Below, one piece after another: positions 1-8,197 of a stretch of 11,037 nt of DNA. The stretch comes from an uncultured Planctomycetaceae bacterium (GTDB taxonomy: Bacteria; Planctomycetota; Planctomycetia; Pirellulales; Pirellulaceae), in assembly GCA_903921945.1 (NCBI GenBank), contig CAIXSC010000766.1, forward strand, positions 1-11,037, given 5' to 3'. The position numbers and the translations under genes are program-made. Positions within the stretch are counted from its first letter, which is position 1. The number at the start of each line of letters is the position of its first letter. The notes under the pieces were generated by a model. The model saw only the letters and a program-made list of their open reading frames with translations, was not told where the DNA came from and did no database searches.

Positions 1-3000
1 ACGCTCGGCAACCTGGCTCGGTGACATCGATTCCACGGTGACGGGCGCGGTAACGTGTGCGGGGTTCGAAGTCGCGGCATCCGTGACCGCGGGAATCGCA
101 GTCGCTGCAGTCACGGCGCCGGCGGCCACCGACGGGTCGGCGGTCGGCTCGGAATGGGAGGCGGACGACGGAGCCTCCGGGGGCACTGGGGACGTTGGTG
201 GTCTGAAAGGTGAATGGGGCGCCGTCGGAGGTCCGGAGTTATCGCTAGCTTGCGGGTCACTCGGGCCATTGTCGCCTGTCGCGCCAGCGCCACCGTTGGA
301 ACCATCGCCGATCGGCGCTGGCGGTGACAGCCAGCCCGGCAGTCGGCGGAAGAATTGGTAAGTCGACTGCGCGAGCCATGCCGCGACCACCAGGACTAGC
401 GACCAGACGAGCACGTGGTCGGCCAGTTGCCGCACGAACGTGGTCAGAAAGACGCCTAGGAACAGCAAACCGCCGATGACGAAAATCATGAGCGTGAGTC
501 GTTGCTGCAATCCTCGACCGGCGCCCACGAGCCACAAGCTGATGGCGGCGGCGATCGCGGCCGCATGCAACCATTCACGACGGATCGAAGTCAGCGACAA
601 GCTGCCTTTCGGCGCCGCTTCCGGTCGGAGCGCGGAGAAGACGTAGCGGATGCCGTCGATCGGGAAGTCATCGCCGATCGGTCGTTCTAGCTGAACGTCT
701 TCGCCAAGCGTTTCGAGAAAGGAGAGATCTTGGAGCCGCGCCGTGGGCACCGGCGAGTCGCCGATTGACCACTGCCAATCAAACTCTTCCGTCCATGGGC
801 CCCGTGAACCGAGCAGCGCTTGCTCCTCAGGCAGGTACGCGGCGAGGAACACTTGCTGCACGGCCGGTTCATCGAGGAACTCGGGGAGGTCTAGCCGGGA
901 GGCGCCGCGCGGGATGGTGTAACGCAATTCGAGGACGAGCGGTTCGCCAGCCGCTTTGTTGAGCAGCGGAATGAACAGCTCGTTTTTGTCGCCGCGCTCC
1001 AGGTCGCGGCGTTCGCCATTGACGCGAAGCGGTTGGGTATCGAGTTGGAAGTCGGCGGGCAGGGTGAGCCCCAAGCGTTGACGGGCGCTGCGGACCCGGT
1101 AGGCGGCATGCACGGTCGTGTTGCCGCTGCGGGTGACCACCATGCGAATCAACGCCGACTCGATCGCCGTGCGTTTGACTTCCTCCAGTTGATAACGTTG
1201 AACATTGAGGTCCAACTGCCAATCGGCTTGGAATTCGAACGCTCGGGCGGCATCAGCGACCGAAACGCCAGGCATGAGATCGTGTTGTGGATCGATCGGC
1301 CGGGCGCCGCGTGGCGTGCCGGTGGGACGCACATCCAGCGTTTCCGCTTTCGCGACCACCAATTGGCCCCATGCCCGTTCCAACTCGGGAGCGCGTGGCA
1401 CAAGTCGCGGAGCGGCGACAACGAATCCAGCGCCCGCAGCCAGATCATCCAGCGGCGTTTCCCAGCTCAGCTTGATCGTGTGCGCGCCCAGCAACTCGGT
1501 TTCGCCCGAAAAAGTCCACGCGACGTAGCCCTTCTCCGGCGGCGGGTCGGTGTCGGCGACGATCCGTTCACGATAAGCGGGCGTATCATTGTGGATCCGC
1601 GCGGCGAGCGCTTCGGGAACATCGACACGCAGCGATTTGACACCGCTGTAGCGGATGTCGTGGAACAACGTCGCCTCATACTTCGCGGCGCCCGTTTCAA
1701 AGCGAGCGACCACGAATTGCTTCACGGTGATCGCGGGACGCCGGCGTTCCACCGAAACCTTCGCTTTCGCCGACGTCTTGCCAAATCCATAAGCGAGCAC
1801 TTCGCGCACCAGCGGGAATCGGCCGGCTCGCTGCGACGGCAAAACTTGCAGCGCTTCGGCGGCGGGAATCACCCGCAGCCCTTCGAGCTCCTCGCCGTAC
1901 AGCCGCAGCGATTCGGGACCGTAAACCACCAGTCGTCCGGTTTCGCCTTCCACGCTGCCCGTCGCGACACGCGGCAGCGGCAATTCGAACGGCGTGGCTC
2001 GCCCGGTCGGCTGGCGGAGATTGGGGTCGTCGAGCCGCTTTTCGAAGCGCGCGACAAGGCCCACCTTGCCCATCGCCTTGCGGCCTAGACTGACGATCAG
2101 CCGTTCTTTCATGGGGCCTTCCAGCCGATGGGCGTCCACCGTCACCGGTTCGGCATCCGCTGTCTTATGTCCGCGGACCTCGCGCAGTTCGTAGCCCGGC
2201 GGCGCCTGGAGTTCCAACTGGAACACGCCGGCACGCTCGATCGTGTACACCGCCAACAGTTCGGCGGTCAGCCGATCCGGCTCGAGATACGCTTCCACCA
2301 ATTCCTCGACCTGCACTCGCGGCTGGATCTTCTCCAGCGAAAGGGTCAATTCGAATGGCAGGGTCGCGTAACGGAAGAGGAAGTCCCACGGGGTGCTCGC
2401 GAGATCTTTCGGCAGGTCGGCGGCGTCAAGCTGTGCCAAGCCGACTCGCTTGGTCACTTCGCCGCGCAGTTCCGGCGCCAGCTTTACGAGCACGGTGCCC
2501 TGTTGTCGCACGACATCCACAGCCTGGACCGCTGGAATCGAAGGCTCCAGCTTGGCCATGTCGGCGAGCAGTTTCTCGGTTTCCACCACGAGCGTCTGCG
2601 TGGCGCGAGCGGGCTGGAACAGCTGCACGGACACGCGTTGTTTGTCGCCGGCTGGTTTGACTTCCCACTGGCGCACATTCGGATCGAACACGTTCACGAC
2701 TCGATGGTCGGAAGGCACCTCGACGAGTAGCTGCGCGACTTCAGCGCGGCTGATCTCGTAAGAGAGTTGCGTCTGCGTGCGCACGACACCTTCGTCGATT
2801 CGCACTTGATGGCGGGCCTGGACGTTGACGACGGCGGCCAGTCCGGCGGCTCCCTCGCTCTTCGCGGTCCAGTCGATCCGCACCGTCGGAGCCGCGCCCA
2901 CGAACGCTTGCAGCACCGTTAACTCGTTGACTGGCGCGGGCGGGTTGGCAGGCGGGTTGGCAGGTGGCGCCGCGACGGGCGCGGCTGGAGATGGTTCGGC

Positions 3001-4200
3001 GGCCGCCACGTCTGGCTCGAGCGTGATTTTGGCGCTGTCCTGGGGGATCTTGATGATCCACTTGTTGATCGCGGCTTGAGGCGCTTCGAAGGAAACGCGA
3101 TTGTGTCCCGGCAGCTTCGCGAACGGCTTGGCATACTCGATCCGCAGTTCGCGTCGTTGGGGCGCGAACGGCGGTTCAGCCGCAAGTTCCGGCTCGTCGG
3201 CCGTTTCGCTGGCGATGCTCGCGTCCTTCGAGTTCGCGTCCTGCATGGGCGCGTCCTTGGGGGCCTTGTCTTTCGCCGGTGGAGACTCGGCTTTGACGAG
3301 CACGTAATAGCCGGATCGTTCGGTATCGAACACCAAATGCGCGGGCTCGTCGCCCCAGCGTGCTGAAAGGATCGAGGCATCTCCCAGTCGAACCGGAAAA
3401 CGATGCCAGCCTGGGGCCAGCAGTTCCACGCGGAGTGTCGCGACGACTCGCATGACGTCCCGTTGCGCGGTGGCTTCGCTCTCGATCGCCGTCACGACCG
3501 CACCAGTCGGCGGACCGGCGGCTACCTGCTTGTCAGTGGCCGAACGCGCGGCTCGCCACAGTTCCTGGAACTTTTCGTACGGCAGAAAAACGCCACGACC
3601 ATCGCGTTCGAAGGTCTCGCGAATCTTCGAGTACGGAACGTAGATCGATTGTTCGCGGATGACATTGGGCCCCCACGGATTCTTGGGAGACCGTGCCTTC
3701 GCGACAGGCTCGGGCGGAACTGAGGGAGTCGGCGCGGGAGTCGTTGCGGGCGGAGTCGTCGCGGCTGGAGTCGTTGCGGCTGGAGTGGTCGCGGCTGGAG
3801 TCGTTGCGGTTGGAGTCGTTGCGGGTGGAGTCGTCGCGGGTGGAGTCGTCGCGGCTGGAGTCGTCGCGGCTGGAGTCGTTGCGGCTGGAGTCGTTGCGGC
3901 TGGAGTCGTTGCGGCTGGAGTCGTTGCGGCTGGAGTCGTTACGGGCGGGTTGGTTGTCGCCGGCGGGGTCGCTGGGGGCTGTGCTGTGGCATTGGTCGTG
4001 ACACCGACCGCTGCGAGCACTGCGACCAGCGCGAGTTTCCAGATCCAGAGCCAAGGCCGTTTTTTGGAAAGGCCGCTGTCGAGCGGTTGGGGGAAATGGC
4101 GACTGCTGGCTTTGGTCTTCGACCAAGGCGTTCCAGGCAATCGTTGTTCGCAGTGTGGAGCGTTGGAAAGGCGGAAGAGTCGAAGGTGGAAACGCGACAT
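1..4200 (-). CDS. Giant exported, membrane-anchored protein of unknown function (3' end beyond window)
   Basis: This frame is open from the ATG at 4200 down to base 1, 1400 codons without a stop, so the C-terminus lies outside the window. The start is the first possible one after an in-frame stop at 4264-4266, with AGGTG four bases upstream. Residues 46-73 look like a late signal peptide: KKRP, then a hydrophobic run ending near TNATA/QPP. Residues 91-155 are 13 tandem xATTP pentapeptides. Residues 180-216 (including GRGVFLPYEKFQELW) resemble a segment I recall from large planctomycete exported proteins. A second Pro/Ala linker lies at 401-423. Residues about 424-1200 are a non-repetitive soluble body, probably beta-rich. 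Three hydrophobic helices follow at about 1211-1228, 1236-1256 and 1262-1280, then a Gly/Ser/Thr/Pro/Ala tail from about 1291. I recognise no catalytic motif. Topology suggests a large extracytoplasmic body tethered to the membrane. No same-strand neighbour is visible. Confidence 0.85.
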   Translation of the reverse strand, partial: MSRFHLRLFRLSNAPHCEQRLPGTPWSKTKASSRHFPQPLDSGLSKKRPWLWIWKLALVAVLAAVGVTTNATAQPPATPPATTNPPVTTPAATTPAATTPAATTPAATTPAATTPAATTPPATTPPATTPTATTPAATTPAATTPAATTPPATTPAPTPSVPPEPVAKARSPKNPWGPNVIREQSIYVPYSKIRETFERDGRGVFLPYEKFQELWRAARSATDKQVAAGPPTGAVVTAIESEATAQRDVMRVVATLRVELLAPGWHRFPVRLGDASILSARWGDEPAHLVFDTERSGYYVLVKAESPPAKDKAPKDAPMQDANSKDASIASETADEPELAAEPPFAPQRRELRIEYAKPFAKLPGHNRVSFEAPQAAINKWIIKIPQDSAKITLEPDVAAAEPSPAAPVAAPPANPPANPPAPVNELTVLQAFVGAAPTVRIDWTAKSEGAAGLAAVVNVQARHQVRIDEGVVRTQTQLSYEISRAEVAQLLVEVPSDHRVVNVFDPNVRQWEVKPAGDKQRVSVQLFQPARATQTLVVETEKLLADMAKLEPSIPAVQAVDVVRQQGTVLVKLAPELRGEVTKRVGLAQLDAADLPKDLASTPWDFLFRYATLPFELTLSLEKIQPRVQVEELVEAYLEPDRLTAELLAVYTIERAGVFQLELQAPPGYELREVRGHKTADAEPVTVDAHRLEGPMKERLIVSLGRKAMGKVGLVARFEKRLDDPNLRQPTGRATPFELPLPRVATGSVEGETGRLVVYGPESLRLYGEELEGLRVIPAAEALQVLPSQRAGRFPLVREVLAYGFGKTSAKAKVSVERRRPAITVKQFVVARFETGAAKYEATLFHDIRYSGVKSLRVDVPEALAARIHNDTPAYRERIVADTDPPPEKGYVAWTFSGETELLGAHTIKLSWETPLDDLAAGAGFVVAAPRLVPRAPELERAWGQLVVAKAETLDVRPTGTPRGARPIDPQHDLMPGVSVADAARAFEFQADWQLDLNVQRYQLEEVKRTAIESALIRMVVTRSGNTTVHAAYRVRSARQRLGLTLPADFQLDTQPLRVNGERRDLERGDKNELFIPLLNKAAGEPLVLELRYTIPRGASRLDLPEFLDEPAVQQVFLAAYLPEEQALLGSRGPWTEEFDWQWSIGDSPVPTARLQDLSFLETLGEDVQLERPIGDDFPIDGIRYVFSALRPEAAPKGSLSLTSIRREWLHAAAIAAAISLWLVGAGRGLQQRLTLMIFVIGGLLFLGVFLTTFVRQLADHVLVWSLVLVVAAWLAQSTYQFFRRLPGWLSPPAPIGDGSNGGAGATGDNGPSDPQASDNSGPPTAPHSPFRPPTSPVPPEAPSSASHSEPTADPSVAAGAVTAATAIPAVTDAATSNPAHVTAPVTVESMSPSQVAER
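3736..3930 (-). repeat. 13 tandem 15-bp repeats encoding xATTP pentapeptides
   Basis: The plus strand reads GTCGTTGCGGCTGGA again and again with few changes: 195 bp, exactly 13 units in register with the minus-strand gene. The encoded units are mostly AATTP, with PATTP and TATTP variants in the half further from the signal peptide. Because the unit is a multiple of three, copy-number changes would keep the frame. A Thr/Pro/Ala linker of this kind is typically unstructured and extracytoplasmic, here spacing the signal-like segment from the folded body. It is not a CRISPR array: there are no spacers. Confidence 0.9.
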
Positions 4201-4204
4201 GGAA

Positions 4205-4209
4205 CACCT
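4205..4209 (-). promoter_or_regulatory. Ribosome binding site for the giant exported protein
   Basis: On the minus strand AGGTG lies four bases before the ATG at 4200. It matches the anti-Shine-Dalgarno consensus and supports this start, which is also the only ATG, GTG or TTG between the upstream in-frame stop (4264-4266) and residue 1. The spacing is slightly short. Confidence 0.5.
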
Positions 4210-4400
4210 GGATAGACGAGTCGACCGAAATGCGTCGCTGGCTCGGGCCGCACTCTGAATGCCCTAGCCCAAGATACGCATCGAACAAATCTGGCAATGC
4301 TGCAAAACGAGGACTTACGATTCGAACGACGCCGTTCACCCGACAGTGGGGGTGACCGGATGGCTCGAACGCTTGCTGTGGTGGCTTTGACGACTTGGCA

Positions 4401-4439
4401 CTCGAAAAAGTTCAAAAAACGCCGAACTTTTTCCCCGAG
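4401..4439. promoter_or_regulatory. Bulged inverted repeat in the divergent intergenic region
   Basis: CTCG plus AAAAAGTTC (4401-4413) pairs with GAACTTTTT (4424-4432) and, after a CCC bulge (4433-4435), CGAG (4436-4439). The loop is 10 bases. All 13 pairs are Watson-Crick. The A/T-rich core is distinct from the GC-rich surroundings. It could be an operator, a leader-RNA hairpin of the transporter mRNA, or a bidirectional transcription stop. It does not fit the usual terminator pattern of a GC stem followed by a T run. Confidence 0.5.
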
Positions 4440-4565
4440 GCCGCCTGCCCATTAGACAAGTTACGTCGGGATTAGCATCATAGTTGCCGCTTAGCGGGGA
4501 AACCCCCGTCTTTCCGAACGCTTGAGATCCCGGAACGGTAGATTTTTGACAAGGCGGCCCAGCGG

Positions 4566-6284
4566 ATGACCACCCCCTCACCCGACTCTGTAATCCTGAC
4601 TGAACATCCGCCCGTCTCCGTGCTCGGCATTCTTCGCCGGCTCGGCCCCGGCCTGATCATTGCCGGTTCCATCGTGGGGTCGGGCGAATTGATCGGCACG
4701 ACAACAACCGGGGCGCTGGCGGGGTACTGGCTGCTGTGGCTCATCCTCGTCGGCTGCGTCATTAAGGTGTTCGTGCAAGTCGAGTTCGGTCGATACGCCA
4801 TTTCCACCGGACAGGCTTCGATGGTTGGCATGAACGAGACGCCAGGGCCTGTCCTGAACCTGGGCGTCGCCCGCGCGAATTGGCTCGCCTGGTACTGGCT
4901 CGCGATGTTCCTGGTCAGCCTCGGACAACTCGGCGGAATCGTCGGCGGTGTCGGCCAAGCCATGGCGATCAGCGTGCCGCTCACCGACGCTGGCCGGGCC
5001 TACAACCGCGAGGCCGAATCGCTCGCGAAGGCTCGTTACAACCAGCACATGTTGCAATTCAAGCTCGAACGGCTGGCGACTGTCGGCGGCAAGCCCGCTG
5101 TCGACGTCAAGCCCGCTGGCGGTGGCGAGGCGGCTGGCGGCGAAGAAGCGGCTGGCGGTGGCGAGGCGGCTGGCGGCGAAGAAGCGGCGACGCTGCGGAA
5201 GGAGCTGCAAACGTTGGAAGAAGCGATCAAGGCATCCACGCTTCGGCTGAAAGGAGCCGCTGGCCAACCCGGACTGGAGAAGGCGGCCAATGATCATTTG
5301 CTCTGGGCGACGCTCGTTACGCTGATCACCTCGGTGTTGCTCGTCGCTGGCCGTTACGGCCTGATCCAATGGGCCTCGACCTTGATGGTCGCTGTGTTCA
5401 CGCTGGTCACGGTGCTCAACGTGTTCATGCTGCAGGCCCAGCCAGAGTGGGCCGTGACTTGGTCGGACATCTGGCTTGGGCTGAGTTGCCGGTTGCCGCC
5501 GAAGACGGAAATGCCGGACGGTTCGACGTTCTATCCGCTGACCACGGCGCTCGCGACGTTCGGCATCATCGGCGTCGGAGCCAATGAGTTGATCGCCTAC
5601 CCGTACTGGTGTGTCGAGAAAGGCTATGCCCGCTTCGTGGGTCAAAAGGATGATTCCGCGGCGTGGGTCGATCGAGCCCGCGGATGGCTGCGAGTGATGC
5701 GATGGGATGCCTGGTGTTCGATGGGCGTCTATACCTTCGCCACCGTGGCGTTTTACTTGCTCGGCGCGGCCACCCTTGGCCGCATTCATCTGGTGCCGAA
5801 AGGCAACGACATGATCCGCACGCTGTCGATCATGTACGAGCCTGTTTTCGGTGGTTGGACCGGCCCCGTGTTTTTGTTCGGGGCTTTCGCGGTGCTGTAT
5901 TCGACATTTTTCGTCGCCATCGCCGGCCACGCTCGGGTTAGCGCGGATGCTTGGCGAGTGTTTCGCCGGCAGAGTCTTGTCGGAGATGTCGACCCGACAA
6001 TCGTGAAATTATTCAGCGGCCTCTACCCGCTCGTGTGCCTCGCCATGTACTTGGCATACCCCGAGCCGACGACGCTGGTCCTGGCGAGCGGCGCGATGCA
6101 AGCGATGATGCTGCCGATGTTGTCGTTCGCCGCGATCTACTTCCGTTACCGCCGCACTGACGCGCGGATCAAACCAAGTCTGGTCTGGGATATCTGCCTG
6201 TGGGTCTCCGCGCTCGGAATGTTGATCGCCGGGGGCTGGCTGTTCCTCACCAAGATTTTCCCGCAACTCGAAAAGCTCGCGTGA
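4566..6284 (+). CDS. Divergent Nramp-family (SLC11-like) membrane transporter with inserted loop
   Basis: The 572-residue product is a polytopic inner-membrane protein resembling Nramp proton-coupled divalent-metal importers. The first helix has the family's GPG start (residues 27-29), followed by a helix break GSGEL (38-42) where classical members carry DPGN. FGIIGVGANELIAYPYW (332-348) aligns with the sixth helix, where classical members have MPH. Both metal-site motifs are therefore altered, and substrate cannot be assigned. Members are usually about 400-450 residues. The extra length is an insertion at about 141-243 between the predicted third and fourth helices. It has two charged, probably coiled-coil arms (about 144-171 and 208-229) around a Gly/Ala/Glu repeat (184-207). 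If the helix count is right, the loop faces outward. The start is placed by the homology onset; upstream AAGG is weak and far from the ATG. It could instead be a broader APC-superfamily transporter. It is the first plus-strand gene after the divergent gap. Confidence 0.8.
   Translation: MTTPSPDSVILTEHPPVSVLGILRRLGPGLIIAGSIVGSGELIGTTTTGALAGYWLLWLILVGCVIKVFVQVEFGRYAISTGQASMVGMNETPGPVLNLGVARANWLAWYWLAMFLVSLGQLGGIVGGVGQAMAISVPLTDAGRAYNREAESLAKARYNQHMLQFKLERLATVGGKPAVDVKPAGGGEAAGGEEAAGGGEAAGGEEAATLRKELQTLEEAIKASTLRLKGAAGQPGLEKAANDHLLWATLVTLITSVLLVAGRYGLIQWASTLMVAVFTLVTVLNVFMLQAQPEWAVTWSDIWLGLSCRLPPKTEMPDGSTFYPLTTALATFGIIGVGANELIAYPYWCVEKGYARFVGQKDDSAAWVDRARGWLRVMRWDAWCSMGVYTFATVAFYLLGAATLGRIHLVPKGNDMIRTLSIMYEPVFGGWTGPVFLFGAFAVLYSTFFVAIAGHARVSADAWRVFRRQSLVGDVDPTIVKLFSGLYPLVCLAMYLAYPEPTTLVLASGAMQAMMLPMLSFAAIYFRYRRTDARIKPSLVWDICLWVSALGMLIAGGWLFLTKIFPQLEKLA
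5115..5186 (+). repeat. Two perfect tandem 36-bp copies inside the transporter gene
   Basis: Bases 5115-5150 and 5151-5186 are identical and in codon register, each encoding AGGGEAAGGEEA (residues 184-207). Each copy is itself two 18-bp halves that agree at 14 of 18 positions, so the block looks like two rounds of duplication. Perfect identity, including third codon positions, points to a recent event or to slippage. Confidence 0.95.
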
Positions 6285-6450
6285 TCCGCCAGCGATGGCG
6301 TGATGTGGGGTGGGAGGTGCGGCGCGCCCCTGCCCAGCCGGGCGGTTGGAGCCTAAAATCGGCGGCTCTCAAACCGGATGCCCGAGGCACGGTGGTGCGC
6401 GAGTTTCCCGTCCTTCCCGTCGTCGTTCCCAAGCCAGTTCTCCAACAGCC

Positions 6451-6455
6451 AAAGG
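6451..6455 (+). promoter_or_regulatory. Ribosome binding site of ilvD
   Basis: AAAGG lies four bases before the ATG at 6460 and seven before the ATG at 6463. The spacing favours the second ATG, giving a product that begins MSEPLNKF. Confidence 0.45.
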
Positions 6456-6462
6456 TTTCATG

Positions 6463-8142
6463 ATGAGCGAGCCGCTCAACAAGTTCAGCCGCCGGATCAC
6501 GCAGCCGAAAAGCCAAGGCGCTTCCCAGGCGATGCTCTACGGCACCGGTATGACCGAAGAGGATATGAACAAGGCGCAGGTCGGCATCGCCAGCGTTTGG
6601 TACGAGGGCAATACCTGCAACATGCATCTGAACACGCTGGCCGCGCGGGTGAAGGAAGGCGTGCAAGCGGCCGGTTTGGTCGGAATGCGGTTCAACACCA
6701 TCGGTGTGAGCGACGGTATTTCGATGGGCACGGATGGCATGAGCTACTCGCTTCAGTCCCGCGATCTGATCGCCGACTCGATCGAAACGATCATGGGCGC
6801 GCAGTGGTACGACGGGCTGGTCGCGCTGCCAGGGTGCGACAAGAACATGCCCGGCTGCCTGATCGCGATGGGGCGGCTCAATCGGCCCGCGTTGATGATC
6901 TACGGCGGCACCATCAAGCCAGGTTTCCTGGAAGGCGAAAAGCTCGACATCGTCTCCGCGTTCCAGTGCTACGGCCAGTATTTGGCGGGCACGATCGACG
7001 AGGCCAAACGGAAGGAAATCGTCAAGCGTTCCTGCCCGGGGGCTGGCGCGTGCGGCGGCATGTACACCGCCAACACGATGGCCAGCGCTATTGAAGCGAT
7101 GGGAATGTCGCTGCCCTACAGCGCGTCGATCCCCGCCGAGGATCCCGCGAAGCTGGACGAATGCTTCCAAGCGGGCGCGGCGATGCTGCACCTGATGGAA
7201 CGCGATATCAAGCCACGCGACATCATGACCCGCGCCGCGTTCGAAAACGCGATGGTCGTCATCATGGCGGTCGGCGGTTCCACCAACGCCGTACTGCACT
7301 TGATCGCGATGGCTCGGTCGGTCGGCGTCGACTTGACGATCGACGACTTCCAGCGGGTCAGCGACCGTGTGCCGTATTTGGCCGACCTGAAGCCGAGCGG
7401 CAAATGGGTGCAAGAGGATCTGCACGAGATTGGCGGCACGCCCGGTGTGATGAAGTATCTGCTCGAAAAGGGCTACCTCGATGGCAACTGCCTCACGGTG
7501 ACCGGCAAGACGCTGGGCGAAAACCTCGCCAGTCTGCCCGGACTGAAGCCCGGCCAAACGATCGTCCAGCCGATCGAGCAACCGATCAAGGCGACTGGCC
7601 ACATTCAGATTCTCAAAGGCAACCTCGCTCCCGAAGGTTCCGTGGCGAAAATCACGGGCAAGGAGGGGCTGGTGTTCACCGGCACCGCCAACGTGTTCGA
7701 CTCGGAAGAGGAAATGCTCGCCGCCCTGGAACAAAAGAAGATCCATAAGGGCGACGTGGTGATCATCCGCTACGAAGGCCCCAAAGGCGGGCCGGGAATG
7801 CCCGAGATGCTCACCCCGACTTCCGCGATCATGGGAGCCGGCTTGGGGTCCGATGTCGCGCTGCTGACCGACGGCCGTTTCTCCGGTGGCTCGCATGGGT
7901 TCATCGTCGGCCACATCACGCCGGAGGCGCAGGAAGGCGGACCGCTCGCGCTGGTCAAAACGGGCGACAAGATCACCGTGGATGCCGACAAACGACGTAT
8001 CGACATGCATGTGTCGGATGCCGAATTGGCCGCGCGCCGCGCCGCCTGGAAAGCGCCTCCGTACAAGGCGACGCGAGGAACGCTCTACAAGTACATCAAG
8101 AGCGTGAAATCGGCTTCGGAAGGTTGCGTGACCGACGAATGA
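6463..8142 (+). CDS. ilvD: Dihydroxy-acid dehydratase
   Basis: IlvD dehydrates 2,3-dihydroxy-isovalerate and 2,3-dihydroxy-3-methylvalerate to the 2-keto acids that precede valine, leucine and isoleucine, in the cytoplasm. The product has 559 residues, the normal family length. The three cluster cysteines of the [2Fe-2S] subclass are visible: EGNTCNMH (C52), PGCDKNMPGC (C125) and GAGACGGM (C197). The second family signature LLTDGRFSGGS (467-477) contains the serine thought to be the catalytic base. Two ATGs are adjacent (6460 and 6463); I prefer 6463 because AAAGG at 6451-6455 is seven bases away. The frame stays open back to 6310, but that extension is low-complexity and unlike the family. 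No other ilv or leu gene is in view. The G3E GTPase follows after 55 bp. The 178-bp gap before it has only weak 4-5 bp hairpins and no T-run terminator, so transcription from the transporter gene may read through. Confidence 0.97.
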   Translation: MSEPLNKFSRRITQPKSQGASQAMLYGTGMTEEDMNKAQVGIASVWYEGNTCNMHLNTLAARVKEGVQAAGLVGMRFNTIGVSDGISMGTDGMSYSLQSRDLIADSIETIMGAQWYDGLVALPGCDKNMPGCLIAMGRLNRPALMIYGGTIKPGFLEGEKLDIVSAFQCYGQYLAGTIDEAKRKEIVKRSCPGAGACGGMYTANTMASAIEAMGMSLPYSASIPAEDPAKLDECFQAGAAMLHLMERDIKPRDIMTRAAFENAMVVIMAVGGSTNAVLHLIAMARSVGVDLTIDDFQRVSDRVPYLADLKPSGKWVQEDLHEIGGTPGVMKYLLEKGYLDGNCLTVTGKTLGENLASLPGLKPGQTIVQPIEQPIKATGHIQILKGNLAPEGSVAKITGKEGLVFTGTANVFDSEEEMLAALEQKKIHKGDVVIIRYEGPKGGPGMPEMLTPTSAIMGAGLGSDVALLTDGRFSGGSHGFIVGHITPEAQEGGPLALVKTGDKITVDADKRRIDMHVSDAELAARRAAWKAPPYKATRGTLYKYIKSVKSASEGCVTDE

Positions 8143-8197
8143 CGCGAACGCGACCCTCGAGCACAATTGGGCGAATCCGCCCCATGGCGACGCGACG

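Larger units (their letters stand above)
4201..4565. other. Divergent intergenic region
   Basis: This 365-bp gap separates the minus-strand exported protein from the plus-strand transporter, so both promoters should lie here. I see no convincing -35/-10 pair on either strand. It holds a bulged 13-bp hairpin at 4401-4439 and, at 4487-4508, two small mutually exclusive hairpins. No small gene or RNA gene is recognised. Confidence 0.6.

Noticed and set aside
1033..2730. Plus-strand frames of 351 and 200 codons opposite the giant protein
   Set aside because: They are aligned antisense shadows of the minus-strand frame, which stays open for 1400 codons and has signal and membrane segments.
3736..3930. 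Possible CRISPR array, because of short regular repeats
   Set aside because: The 15-bp units are directly contiguous with no spacers and keep codon register.
3533..4339. A minus-strand 268-codon frame with SSRND repeats, and a plus-strand frame with repeated GVVAA units
   Set aside because: Both are other readings of the same 15-bp repeat. Only the frame starting at 4200 has a signal-like segment, a ribosome binding site and continuity through the whole gene.
4546..4551. TTGACA resembling a -35 box
   Set aside because: It lies only 15 bases from the transporter ATG, too close to serve as its -35 element, and no matching -10 is present.
4578..5930. A 450-codon minus-strand open frame antisense to the transporter
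   Set aside because: The translation is Arg/His/Gln-rich and unlike a folded family; the plus strand encodes a convincing membrane protein.
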